From Pseudomonadota bacterium (GTDB lineage: Bacteria > Verrucomicrobiota > Verrucomicrobiia > Limisphaerales > SXTU01): 64,000 nt of DNA. The DNA lies in assembly GCA_009922615.1 (NCBI GenBank), contig RFVF01000021.1, positions 1 through 64,000 of the forward strand. The letters are read 5' to 3'. Of this stretch, positions 50,013 to 59,615 are shown in pieces. Numbering within the stretch: the stretch's first letter is position 1; each line of letters begins with the position of its first letter. The notes under the pieces are model-generated. The model was not told where the DNA came from. It searched no databases and saw only the letters and a list, made by a program, of their open reading frames with translations. The translations under genes and the position numbers were made by a program.

Positions 50013-50426
50013 TCAAACGGTGGCACGCGACGGGGTCAGGAGCTGATCCACTGTTCCGATGAGCGTTGCCGCAAGGAAAGGTTTGGCCAGGAAGGCATCA
50101 GGCTTGATCGGGTGAGCCGCGAGAGCTTCTGGAGCAGCCGTTCCGCTGACGAGCAGGGTCTTGATGCCGGGAAGATGTGCGCGCGCCTCACGAATCAAGT
50201 CGAGCCCGTTGATGTCGCCGATGTCGAAATCAGTCACCAGCACACGCGGAGTTACCGGCGCGGTGAGCATGGCGTCACGGGCCGGCCGGCCCTGATGAAA
50301 CAGCCGGGTGCGATAGCCCGCCGAGCTGATGAGCTGGGCGGTGATTTCACCGAGGAGTTCATTGTCGTCCACAACAAACACGAGCGCACCTGTAAGCTCG
50401 GAGGTTGCAGTCGTGTTGGCAGACAT
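50013..50426 (-). CDS. Single-domain response regulator receiver protein
   Basis: VFVVDDNELLGEITAQLISSAGY; VLVTDFDIGDINGLDLIREAR; PDAFLAKPF. Confidence 0.9.
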   Translation of the reverse strand: MSANTTATSELTGALVFVVDDNELLGEITAQLISSAGYRTRLFHQGRPARDAMLTAPVTPRVLVTDFDIGDINGLDLIREARAHLPGIKTLLVSGTAAPEALAAHPIKPDAFLAKPFLAATLIGTVDQLLTPSRATV

Positions 50427-50551
50427 AGGCGCGGACAGTAACAGCGGGTGTCCTGCGTCCCTCTAGGGTTTTTCCGGAGTGCATGGGGCGGCACGAATTC
50501 ACGATTCACGCTCGCCGCCGTCTGACGATTGGTTCATGATCGTGCCGTTCG

Positions 50552-53317
50552 TTGATGAACCCAGTGCTTGATCTTGTCGGTGCCGCTCGCTCTGCCCTCA
50601 CGGCGTTCGTGATGGGCTGGGTCTGGCTCACGGCGTGGACTGCCCCGGCTGCCGGAGCCACGAATGATCTCCGGCAGCGCGTGTTGGCCGGCGAGGCAAT
50701 TGTTTTCAAGACGGGCCAGTCCGAGGCCGAGCGGGTGATCCCCGCTCCGTGGCTGGCCGAGGCAGCCCGCAAGGGCATCGCGGTGAACGTGAGCCATGCG
50801 GTCATCGCGGAGCCGTTGGACTTGCGGCAGGCGGCCATCACCAATGGGTTTCGGCTCCATCATTGCGTGGTCAAGTCACCGGCTGATTGTTCGTTCGCGA
50901 TCTTTGAGCGGGGCTTTGATTTCACGGACAGCCAGTTTGCGGCCGATGCGGACTTCACCGGGACCGTGACGCGACGCGCGGCGTTGGCGCGGGGCACGAC
51001 CTTCAGCGGTGCGGCAGTGTTTACGGATGCCACGGCGGAAGATGTATTTCAGGCTCAGGGAGCTGCCTTCCTCGGCAAGGAGGTGAAATTCAACCGGGCG
51101 ACCTTTCTCAAGTCGGCTGGGTTCGGTCCCATGCCCGGGCAGCCGGCGGCATCCTTCGGCGGGAACGTCACGTTCGAGGCCGCGCGCTTTGGCGGCGCGC
51201 TGGACTTGAATCGCGTGCGTTTTGGCAGCGGGACGAACAGCCAAGTCGTGTTCAAGGAGCTTCGTTGTGAAGCGGCGGCAAACTTTAGGGGCGCGGAGTT
51301 TCGCGGGGTGGCCCAATTCGGTGCGGCGGTGTTTCTCAGCCGGGCATCGTTTGGCGCGGAAGACGAAGGCCCCGGAGCCAATCCGCCTGCGCGCTTTCAC
51401 GGGCCGGTGGATTTCACCGGCGCACAATTTGGTGGCGAGGCTGATTTCATCCGCGTGCCGTTCTTGCGGGCTGGGCCAGTAAGTTTTGAGGGCTGCACGT
51501 TCAAGGACCGCGCCCGATTCGCCCAGGCGCAATTCGCGGGCGGCGGGATCTTCGCGCAAGCCCGGCTCGGTGCCTTGGCGGATTTCGAGAGCGTGCGTTT
51601 CAACGGCACTGATGACGGCCCGGCGGTGAGCTTTCAAGACAGTGAGATCGGCGGCCGGGCGAATTTTGCGAACGCGCAGTTCAACGGCACCGCCGACTAT
51701 CGCAACCTGCACTTTGTCGGGGAGGCGGCCTTCAACGGCGCGGTGTTTGCCGCCGAGGCACTGTTCACCTACGCCAAGTTTGACCATTCCGTTTCGTTCG
51801 CTGAACTGCGGGGAGCAAAGGTGCCGGCCGCGAGTTTCGCAGATGCCACCATTTTCGGCGGCGCGCACTTCGGGTCCGATGCGTTTTTCGAAGGCGTGCA
51901 GTTTACCGCCACAAACCGGCCGGTGACTTTTTCGGCGGCGCAATTCGGCGGCGAGACGGCTTTCGATGGCGCGAAGTTCTCCGGCGATGCGAACTTCGTC
52001 CGCGCGCATTTTCATTCGGCTGCAACTTTCACTTCCGCTCAATTTCTCAACCGAGAACTGACTGCGCAGTTCAGTTCCATCAAGGCTGGCAAGTCACTGG
52101 ATTTCACCGGCGCGCGGTTTGCGGGGAACAATGATTTCACCTCGGCCGAAGTGGTTGGCCCGGTGCAATTCGCCGGGGTGGTATTCGAGCGTGACGCCAT
52201 CTTCAACGCGATGCATGTGCAGCGGCACGCGATCTTTGGTCCGATCGGCACCAACTCCCCGACGCAGTTCCGCCAGAAGGCCGACTTCATCGCCAGCCAC
52301 ATTGGTGGTTTGCTGGATCTGGCTCAGGCCCGCTTCGATGGGGATGCCCTGTTTCGTGGAGCGACGTTGCAGCGCGGGCTTGTTTTGAGCTGGCGACCGG
52401 CAGTGACGGGGGCGGTGTTCGCCGCCGAGTTCCGGGCGCGGGCGGATTTTCGCAACGTGCAGGCCGGCGAGCGCGTGGAGCTGGCGGGCGTTACTTTCCA
52501 CGACACCGCCAATTTTGACGCGACCAAATGGGACGTGCCGTTGGTGTTTGATGAGGTGCGTTTCCGCAAAGGGGCGAGCCTCGCGGGGGCCGCGTGTCCG
52601 CAGGGAGCGGACTTCAGCAATGCCCGCTTCGAGGGGCCACTTAATCTGAGTGAATCCACTTTTCGCACGCTCCGCCTGACCGCGCAGGACAAATGGACGG
52701 ACGGTCCCATCGAGCTGCGGGGCGCGACCTACGAGCATTTTGAGGGCAGCGTGGATGCGGTGCTGGAAGGCTTCACGGGCGCGAACCGTCAGGTGCTTAC
52801 GCGGCTGGAGAAGGTCCTCCGGCAGATGGGTCGCGACGACGAGGCTGACCAGGTCTATCTCGAACGGCAAAGGCGTGAGCGCGTGGAGAACTGGAACGAA
52901 CGCAGTTTCGGCGAATGGATTTTCGGCGTGCTCTACGGAACTTTGGGCAACTACGGCGTGCGCCCCTACCGCCTCCTGGTTTTTTCGGCCGTGCTGATCT
53001 GGCTAGGTTCTCTGGTGTTCCAGCTCCCCGGTGCCGTCGTACGCAAGGACAAGCCGCAGGAGGAGTTGTCGACCGCCCGGCTCTCGCGTTGGGACGCCCT
53101 TGCGTTGAGTGTCTGTTACTTCCTGCCGGTGGAATTTCCGTTGGAGGAATTGTGGGTGGCTGGCACCGCGCCGCTCACGGTGCGCTTGCCCGGAGGGAAG
53201 AAGGCCGTGCAACTCCGTCCCGCCGCAATCGCGAACTTCGTCCTGCGCATGTCCGGCTGGATCGTCGTCCCGCTCGCGCTGGCGGCCGTCACTGGGATGC
53301 TCAAGGTGAGCAACTAA
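50552..53317 (+). CDS. Pentapeptide-repeat protein with C-terminal two-TM channel-like region
   Basis: 921 aa; long A(D/N)FxxAxF-type repeats; C-terminal hydrophobic helices around LLVFSAVLIWLGSLVFQL and MSGWIVVPLALAAVTGML. Confidence 0.88.
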   Translation: MMNPVLDLVGAARSALTAFVMGWVWLTAWTAPAAGATNDLRQRVLAGEAIVFKTGQSEAERVIPAPWLAEAARKGIAVNVSHAVIAEPLDLRQAAITNGFRLHHCVVKSPADCSFAIFERGFDFTDSQFAADADFTGTVTRRAALARGTTFSGAAVFTDATAEDVFQAQGAAFLGKEVKFNRATFLKSAGFGPMPGQPAASFGGNVTFEAARFGGALDLNRVRFGSGTNSQVVFKELRCEAAANFRGAEFRGVAQFGAAVFLSRASFGAEDEGPGANPPARFHGPVDFTGAQFGGEADFIRVPFLRAGPVSFEGCTFKDRARFAQAQFAGGGIFAQARLGALADFESVRFNGTDDGPAVSFQDSEIGGRANFANAQFNGTADYRNLHFVGEAAFNGAVFAAEALFTYAKFDHSVSFAELRGAKVPAASFADATIFGGAHFGSDAFFEGVQFTATNRPVTFSAAQFGGETAFDGAKFSGDANFVRAHFHSAATFTSAQFLNRELTAQFSSIKAGKSLDFTGARFAGNNDFTSAEVVGPVQFAGVVFERDAIFNAMHVQRHAIFGPIGTNSPTQFRQKADFIASHIGGLLDLAQARFDGDALFRGATLQRGLVLSWRPAVTGAVFAAEFRARADFRNVQAGERVELAGVTFHDTANFDATKWDVPLVFDEVRFRKGASLAGAACPQGADFSNARFEGPLNLSESTFRTLRLTAQDKWTDGPIELRGATYEHFEGSVDAVLEGFTGANRQVLTRLEKVLRQMGRDDEADQVYLERQRRERVENWNERSFGEWIFGVLYGTLGNYGVRPYRLLVFSAVLIWLGSLVFQLPGAVVRKDKPQEELSTARLSRWDALALSVCYFLPVEFPLEELWVAGTAPLTVRLPGGKKAVQLRPAAIANFVLRMSGWIVVPLALAAVTGMLKVSN

Positions 53318-53341
53318 CCCCCCGGCCGGTGTCCGCGCTGG

Positions 53342-54049
53342 CTACGTCAAATCCTTGCCGGTGGCCAGGCCGCCGACGGTCCAGTCGAAGTTATACGGCC
53401 CGAAGGGAGAGGTTTGGTTGATGTTATTGTAGAGCGTGTAAGCCGAGTGCCCGTCGGCAAAGTTCAACGGCACGCCTTCCTTGCCGTGCGCGATGATCTT
53501 CGCACCCAGCGGTGACGCATCCGGACTCGCGTAACAGGTCATCATCACCTTCTGCGAGGGAAAGCCCACTTCCGGGGTTCGTCGCTTGCGCAGGGTGTTG
53601 GGCGAATTGTCGTCCCAATAGTATTGCGTCGGATAGTAATAGCTGTTGGGGCACGGCATCTGGTTCGTCGTCATGCCGCCGCCGTTGACGAGAATCCAGT
53701 CGTAATTCCACGGCAGCCCCTTGTCAGCCGCACACAGGTGGAAGCCGCTGTTCGTTCCGATGTAACGGTCCAGCAACTGCCACGTGGTAATGAAGGACAT
53801 TTGCGGCCACGTGGTCGTGCCAAACGGATAACTATCGTCTTAGTCTGACGTGTAAAGCATCTCCGCCAGCCCGAGTTGTCGCAGATTGGATACGCACTTG
53901 GTGGTGTTGGCCTTGATCTTAGCCCGGCTCAACGCCGGCAAAAGCATGCCCGCCAGGATCGCGATAATGGCAACGACCACGAGCAGTTCGATCAGGGTGA
54001 AGGCCGTGCGCGGAATACGCGCCGACGGTGTGACAGCGAGTTCTTTCAT
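53342..54049 (-). pseudogene. Type II secretion-like pseudopilin gene interrupted by one in-frame TAA
   Basis: [29 protein letters not shown]...[11 protein letters not shown]-stop-DDSYPFGTTTWPQMSF...; stop at 53840-53842; both halves in the same frame; H-X9-DG motif (HGKEGVPLNFADGH) retained downstream. Confidence 0.85.
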
Positions 54050-54147
54050 ATTGCCGTGGTGCGAGGCTTTCGCCTCTGCGGGGTGTCGGGCGCAAACTAT
54101 CGGAGTTGGCGGCCTTGTCAACCCTTGCGGGCCATCCGAATCCCGGC

Positions 54148-54176
54148 TTGACCGGCTTTTCCCCGCTGGCTAGTTT
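54148..54176 (+). promoter_or_regulatory. Sigma70-like promoter for the ilvB leader, TTGACC-N17-TAGTTT
   Basis: Hexamers at 54148-54153 and 54171-54176; leader ATG at 54185. Confidence 0.6.
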
Positions 54177-54184
54177 CCCGCCTA

Positions 54185-54262
54185 ATGTTTGGCCTGCTTG
54201 CACAAGTAACACTCGCGGTAGTCGTCGTAGTTGACGACGCCGGCGGGCCTTGTCGGGCATAG
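54185..54262 (+). CDS. ilv attenuator leader peptide [25 protein letters not shown]
   Basis: 25 codons plus TAG; Val codons GTA GTC GTC GTA GTT at 54218-54232, three Leu codons; upstream of a terminator and ilvB. Confidence 0.85.
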   Translation: MFGLLAQVTLAVVVVVDDAGGPCRA

Positions 54263-54310
54263 GCAAGTTTTCGACAAGAACCCACGGCTGGCAGCAGTCG
54301 TGGGTTTTTT
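54239..54310 (+). promoter_or_regulatory. Transcription attenuator: mutually exclusive antiterminator and terminator
   Basis: Antiterminator GCCGgcGGGcCTTGTCG (54239-54255) with CGACAAGaaCCCaCGGC (54272-54288); terminator stem 54281-54290 with 54295-54304, then T6. Confidence 0.85.
54281..54310 (+). terminator. Intrinsic terminator of the ilvB leader
   Basis: CCCACGGCTG-gcag-CAGTCGTGGG (10 bp with one G-T pair) then TTTTTT. Confidence 0.92.
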
Positions 54311-54348
54311 GTTCGCCACGGCCTGTCCGCCAAACCCAAACGCAAGTC

Positions 54349-56220
54349 ATGAGCAAAGCAACCGCAGATCACGCCGAAACGAAGGCCCACTCCACCGACA
54401 AGGCCGAGGTCGGCCCGCGCATGAAGGGCAGCGACATCCTCATCAAATGCCTCGAACGTGAAGGCGTTGATACGATCTTCGCCTATCCCGGTGGCGCGAG
54501 CATGGAGTTTCACCAGGCCCTCACCCGCTCCAAGATTCGCACGATCCTTCCTCGCCACGAGCAGGGCGGTGTCTTCATGGCCGAGGGCTATGCCCGTGCC
54601 ACCGGTCGCGCCGGTGTCTGCATGGCCACTTCCGGTCCCGGTGCCACCAATTTGATCTCGGGCATCGCGGACGCCTACATGGATTCCATTCCCCTCGTCG
54701 CCATCACCGGCCAGGTGCCGCAGGCGATGATCGGCAAGGGCGCGTTTCAGGAGACCGACTTCTTCGGCATGACGCTCCCGATCGTCAAACATTCCTACCT
54801 CGTCACCGACATCGCGGACATTCCCCGCATCATCAAGGAAGCTTTCTACGTCGCGCAGTCCGGCCGGCCTGGTCCCGTCATCGTGGACGTGCCCAAGAAC
54901 ATCCAGCAGGCTGAGACCCAGCCCGTCTTCCCGAAAGAAATCAGCCTGCGCGGTTACAATCCCGACAAGCGCGCCAGCGACCTTGCCCTCAACGAAATCA
55001 TCGGCCTCCTCGAAAAATCCGAGCGCCCCGTCATTTACGCCGGCGGCGGTGTCATCACCGGCAACGCCTCCGAGGAACTCCGCGCCTTCGCCGAACTCAC
55101 CCAAATTCCTGTCACCACCACCATCATGGGCTGCGGCGCGTTCCCCGAGACGCACGACCTCTCGCTGCGTTGGCTCGGCATGCATGGTTCCGCCGCCGCG
55201 AACTGGGCCGTCAGCGGCGAGTTCAAAAAGCGCGCCTCCGTCAACGATCCCATGGTCCCCGTGGCGCCCGGCGCGGACTTGCTGCTGGCCTTCGGCGTGC
55301 GCTTCGACGACCGCGTGACTGGCAAGACCGATGAATTCTGCAAACGCGGCACCATCGTCCACATCGACATCGATCCCTCCGAGATCAACAAGAACAAGCC
55401 CGCCAATCTGCCCATCGTCAGCGACATCAAGTTCGCCCTGAGCAAACTCAACGAGATGCTCCGCAAACGCGCGCTGACCAAAAAGTATTCTGCGTGGGTC
55501 GCCCAGTGTGCCGAGTGGAAAGCCCGCGCTCCCTTCCGCTACACCGCCAATGACGAGGTCGCCCAGTCACAGCACATGCGGGACCACCTCGTCGGCCAGG
55601 AAAAGGAAGTCATCCTCCCGCAATACGCCATCGAACTCCTCTACGAACTCACCGGCGGCGATGCCATCATCACCACCGGCGTGGGCCAGCACCAGATGTG
55701 GGCGGGCCAGTGGTTCAAATACACCTGGCCCCGCCAGTTCCTCACCAGCGCCGGCCTGGGTGCCATGGGCTACGGCTATCCTGCCGCCCTCGGTGCCAAA
55801 GTCGCCTGCCCCAACAAACAGGTCATCGACATCGATGGCGACGGCTCCTTCCTGATGAACATCCAGGAACTCGCCACCGCGCACATCGAAAAGATCGCCG
55901 CCAAGGCCATCATCCTGAACAACCAGCACCTTGGCATGGTCGTGCAATGGGAAGACCGCTTCTATGCCGGCAACCGTGGCAACACCTACCTCGGCGACCC
56001 CGACAACGTGAAAGCCATCTACCCTGACTACGTGGCCATGGCCAAGGGCTTCAGCGTCCCGTGCGAACGTGTGATGTTTAAGAAAGACCTCCGCGCTGCC
56101 ATGCAGCGGATGCTCGACTCCAAGGAGCCCTACCTCCTGGACATCATCACCCCCTACACCGAGCACGTGCTCCCATTCATCCCCGCTGGTCGCACCGTGG
56201 CGGATATGGTCATCCCCTAA
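54349..56220 (+). CDS. ilvB: Acetolactate synthase large subunit
   Basis: [75 protein letters not shown]; ThDP-binding [18 protein letters not shown]. Confidence 0.97.
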   Translation: MSKATADHAETKAHSTDKAEVGPRMKGSDILIKCLEREGVDTIFAYPGGASMEFHQALTRSKIRTILPRHEQGGVFMAEGYARATGRAGVCMATSGPGATNLISGIADAYMDSIPLVAITGQVPQAMIGKGAFQETDFFGMTLPIVKHSYLVTDIADIPRIIKEAFYVAQSGRPGPVIVDVPKNIQQAETQPVFPKEISLRGYNPDKRASDLALNEIIGLLEKSERPVIYAGGGVITGNASEELRAFAELTQIPVTTTIMGCGAFPETHDLSLRWLGMHGSAAANWAVSGEFKKRASVNDPMVPVAPGADLLLAFGVRFDDRVTGKTDEFCKRGTIVHIDIDPSEINKNKPANLPIVSDIKFALSKLNEMLRKRALTKKYSAWVAQCAEWKARAPFRYTANDEVAQSQHMRDHLVGQEKEVILPQYAIELLYELTGGDAIITTGVGQHQMWAGQWFKYTWPRQFLTSAGLGAMGYGYPAALGAKVACPNKQVIDIDGDGSFLMNIQELATAHIEKIAAKAIILNNQHLGMVVQWEDRFYAGNRGNTYLGDPDNVKAIYPDYVAMAKGFSVPCERVMFKKDLRAAMQRMLDSKEPYLLDIITPYTEHVLPFIPAGRTVADMVIP

Positions 56221-56465
56221 ACCCTTGCAGCAGTTGGTCCTCGTTTCGTTCAATCCCCGGCGACTTCTTCACTGAAATGTCCGGGTGCGGCGGGCGGATA
56301 CGAAGGGCATGGTTCCAGTTTCAATGCTTTTGCTCCTCACGGCGGAATCGTTTTTCTCCGACTGGCGAGCAACGCAAAGGCTGCACGACGCCACTTCATG
56401 CGGGTCGTTGCTCCAGCGGGCTGAATCTGTCGGGACTTTCGCCCGTCGGTCTTGCACGCCCGGCA

Positions 56466-56494
56466 TTGACCTGCGGGCGTGACTCGTTTAACTA
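56466..56494 (+). promoter_or_regulatory. Sigma70-like promoter TTGACC-N17-TAACTA upstream of the DUF1080 gene
   Basis: Hexamers at 56466-56471 and 56489-56494; ATG 56507. Confidence 0.55.
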
Positions 56495-56506
56495 CTCCTC
56501 ACACTT

Positions 56507-57262
56507 ATGCAATTCACTCCGTCTCGTTCACTCCGTTTGCTGATGGCCACCGCGCTCGCCTCGCTGGTGTTGGGCACTGCGGCATCGGCCGCGCAGCCGC
56601 CCGCTGGTTTCACCGCGCTCTTCAATGGCAAGGATCTGAAGGGCTGGCGTGGCGGCACCACCTTCGATCATCGCAAGCTGCTGGCCATGACGCCCGAGCA
56701 ACGCGCGGAGCAAATCAAGAAATGGACCGCGCCCGATCAGAAGGGCTCGATGATGGAAATGGGCAAGACCGGCAAGCCGCACTGGTATGTCGAGGGCGAT
56801 GAGTTGGTGAACGACGGCTTCGGCGCTTATGCGACGACAGAGAAGGATTACGGCGACTTCGAGCTCTTGCTGGAATACAAGACGGTGCCGTTGGCAGACT
56901 CGGGCATTTACCTGCGCGGCGTGCCGCAGGTGCAGATTTGGGACTACACCGAGAAGGCGAAGTTCAAGCTCGGCGCCGACAAAGGCTCTGGCGGCCTGTG
57001 GAACAATTCCCCCGGCGCGCCCGGCAAGGATCCGCTCGTGCTCGCGGACAAACCGTTCGGTGAGTGGAACAAGTTCCGCGTCATCATGAAAGGCGAGAAC
57101 GTCACCGTCTGGCTGAATGACAAGCTCGTCGTGGACAACGCCAAGCTCGAAAACTACTACGACCGCAAGCTGCCCGTCCCCGAGAAGGGCCCCATCCAAC
57201 TCCAGACTCACGGCGGCGAAATCCGCTGGCGCAACATCTTCATCAAGGAACTCAGCAAGTAA
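56507..57262 (+). CDS. DUF1080 (3-keto-disaccharide hydrolase-like) secreted protein
   Basis: Signal peptide; GFTALFNGKDLKGWRGG; DSGIYLRGVPQVQIWD. Confidence 0.9.
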   Translation: MQFTPSRSLRLLMATALASLVLGTAASAAQPPAGFTALFNGKDLKGWRGGTTFDHRKLLAMTPEQRAEQIKKWTAPDQKGSMMEMGKTGKPHWYVEGDELVNDGFGAYATTEKDYGDFELLLEYKTVPLADSGIYLRGVPQVQIWDYTEKAKFKLGADKGSGGLWNNSPGAPGKDPLVLADKPFGEWNKFRVIMKGENVTVWLNDKLVVDNAKLENYYDRKLPVPEKGPIQLQTHGGEIRWRNIFIKELSK

Positions 57263-57295
57263 CGTCGTTCAACTGTCTTTGACCCACTCCCGAAC

Positions 57296-57955
57296 ATGAA
57301 AGCTATTCTCCAATCTACGGCGGCCCTCGTTGCGCTCGCCTTCACGCTCACCCTCACTGCCGCCGACAAGGACAAGGACGGCTTCGTCTCCGTCTTCAAC
57401 GGCAAAGATTTCGAAGGCTGGGCCGGGCCCGTGGACAACTACGAAGTCGTGGACGGTGCGATCCGTTGTAAGAAGGGGAAGGGCGGAACGATTTACACGA
57501 AGGAGGAGTTCGGCGACTTCATCGTGCGGCTGGAGTTCACGGTGCCGCCCGGTGGCAATAATGGCCTGGCCATCCGGTATCCCGGCCAGGGCGACACCGC
57601 TTACGTCGGCATGTGCGAGATTCAGGTGCTCGACGACAACTATGACAAAGTGCGCGGCAAGATTGACCCGCGTCAGGCGCACGGCTCGGCCTACGGCATG
57701 GTCGCCGCCAAGCGCGGGTTCCAAAAACCCAATGGCGAGTGGAACTACCAGGAAGTCACGGTCAAAGGCTCGACCATCAAGGTCGTCCTCAACGGCACGG
57801 TGATTCTCGACACCGACCTCAGCAAAGTGGACCCCGAGACCTATATGGCGAAGTCCAAACACCCTGGCGTGACGCGCACCAAGGGCCACTTCGGCTTCGC
57901 TGGCCACAGCGACCCCGTGGCCTTCCGCAACATCAGCATCAAGCGGCTCGACTAA
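57296..57955 (+). CDS. DUF1080 secreted protein, tandem paralogue
   Basis: GFVSVFNGKDFEGWAGPVDNYEVVDGAIRCKKGKGGTIYTKEEFGDFIVRLEF. Confidence 0.9.
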   Translation: MKAILQSTAALVALAFTLTLTAADKDKDGFVSVFNGKDFEGWAGPVDNYEVVDGAIRCKKGKGGTIYTKEEFGDFIVRLEFTVPPGGNNGLAIRYPGQGDTAYVGMCEIQVLDDNYDKVRGKIDPRQAHGSAYGMVAAKRGFQKPNGEWNYQEVTVKGSTIKVVLNGTVILDTDLSKVDPETYMAKSKHPGVTRTKGHFGFAGHSDPVAFRNISIKRLD

Positions 57956-58000
57956 CCCATTCCGTCGGCTTCCCTCAATCCAGGCTCACCCAGACTCATT

Positions 58001-58711
58001 ATGGAAAGCTCCAGTGTGTTTGAGAAGCTGCGCGAAGATGCCAGCCGCATGACCATCAATGGCACCATCACGCGGGCCTTGATTCTGCTCGTGCTGGTCG
58101 TCAGCTCCGCCCTCTTCACGTGGGGCAAGGTGATGGCTGGCGATGTTGCTGGGGCGGTGCCTTGGATGATCGGTGGAGCCATTGGTGGGCTGGTGTTCTG
58201 TTTGATCACCTGTTTCGTCCAGCGGGCTGCTCCGGTCACTGCGCCGATCTACGCCGTATGCGAAGGGCTGCTGCTCGGGGCGCTCTCCGCGTTCATGCAG
58301 GCGCGTTACAAGGGCATCGTGCTGGAAGCGGTGCTGCTCACCGTTGGCACGCTGTTCGGCCTGCTGCTTGCCTATCGCACCGGTCTGGTCCGGGCCACGG
58401 AGAAGTTCAAGCTGGGCGTCTTTGCCGCCACGATCGGCATCGGGGTGGTCTATTTGATCGGCATGGTGATGAACCTGTTCGGCAAGGGTATCCCCTACAT
58501 CCACGAGTCGGGCACGATTGGCATCTGCTTCAGCCTGTTCGTGGTGGTGGTGGCGGCGTTGAACTTGGTGTTGGATTTTGACTTCATCGAGCAGGGCGAG
58601 GCGGTGGGCGCGCCAAAATACATGGAGTGGTATGCCGCCTTCGGCCTGATGGTGACGCTCATCTGGCTCTACATCGAGTTCCTGCGCCTGCTCTCCAAAC
58701 TGCGGCGTTAG
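58001..58711 (+). CDS. Bax inhibitor-1/YccA family membrane protein
   Basis: 236 aa; seven hydrophobic helices; APIYAVCEGLLLGALSAF; FDFIEQGEAVGAPKYMEWYAAFGLMVTLIWLYIEFLRLL. Confidence 0.92.
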   Translation: MESSSVFEKLREDASRMTINGTITRALILLVLVVSSALFTWGKVMAGDVAGAVPWMIGGAIGGLVFCLITCFVQRAAPVTAPIYAVCEGLLLGALSAFMQARYKGIVLEAVLLTVGTLFGLLLAYRTGLVRATEKFKLGVFAATIGIGVVYLIGMVMNLFGKGIPYIHESGTIGICFSLFVVVVAALNLVLDFDFIEQGEAVGAPKYMEWYAAFGLMVTLIWLYIEFLRLLSKLRR

Positions 58712-58719
58712 GCCGGGTT

Positions 58720-59604
58720 GTGAACCGCATCGCCACGACCGGGGGACAGTTCGGGCGCTGGCTGGCAACCCAGAGACCACTCCAGCGCACCGCGCTCAAG
58801 GTGGCGCTGTTTGCAGGCGTCGTGTTGTTTGCGTTGTATCCCAACCCGGTGCTCCTCGTCCGGCAGATTGCGCACCTGCTCGACACTGAGTCACTGATTC
58901 AGCCGGACTTGCCGGCAATGCCGGCCATCAACCGGGAGATTGACCAGCTCATCGCGACGAACGTGCCGCCCCTCACGGAGTTCAAGGCCGTCGAGCGCTT
59001 CGTCTATCGGCGCATCCAGTATCAATACGACTGGCACGGCTGGTGGAACCTCGACTACTGGCCCACCGCCGCCGAGGTCTGGGAACGCAAGCGCGAGGAC
59101 TGCGATGGTCGCGCCGTGCTGGCCGTGAGCATACTCCGCGCGCGTGGCTACCCCGAGGCGCGGCTCGTTGCGAACCTGCAGCACGTGTGGGTCGCCGTGG
59201 GCACCAACGAGCTGATGGGCCCGATGGCGGACAAAAACTTCCGGCGCGAGGGCGGCAAAATGGTGGACGGCAAACTCGTCGGCGCGAAGACCGTCATCAC
59301 GCTGCCTGCGCTCAAGACGTTGCTCGATTCGCTGGCGATGACCTGCAAGTTCCCCGCTTGGCGCGTGGTGTTGATGCTCGTGACGTTGCTCGCCTTGGTC
59401 TTTCACCCGGCAGCAGACACCGGCCGCTTCGCGATGCTGTGCGCCGTGATGCTCGCGGGCTACGCGGTCTTTCTCGACTGGTGCGTGCGCCGCACGGACC
59501 GGGACACGGTGGACTTCGACTGGAACTTCCCCGTGGCGGCGGTGCTCATCCTCGGCGCGCTCGTGGCGGCCTGGCGCACAGCGAAGCGGAGTGCTGTAGC
59601 GTAG
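58720..59604 (+). CDS. Transglutaminase-like membrane protein
   Basis: VERFVYRRIQYQYDWHGWWNLDYWPTAAEVWERKREDCDGRAVLAVSILRARGYPEARLVANLQHVWVAV (Cys/His context); TM segments; GTG 58720. Confidence 0.75.
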   Translation: MNRIATTGGQFGRWLATQRPLQRTALKVALFAGVVLFALYPNPVLLVRQIAHLLDTESLIQPDLPAMPAINREIDQLIATNVPPLTEFKAVERFVYRRIQYQYDWHGWWNLDYWPTAAEVWERKREDCDGRAVLAVSILRARGYPEARLVANLQHVWVAVGTNELMGPMADKNFRREGGKMVDGKLVGAKTVITLPALKTLLDSLAMTCKFPAWRVVLMLVTLLALVFHPAADTGRFAMLCAVMLAGYAVFLDWCVRRTDRDTVDFDWNFPVAAVLILGALVAAWRTAKRSAVA

Positions 59605-59615
59605 GGGGGCCACCA

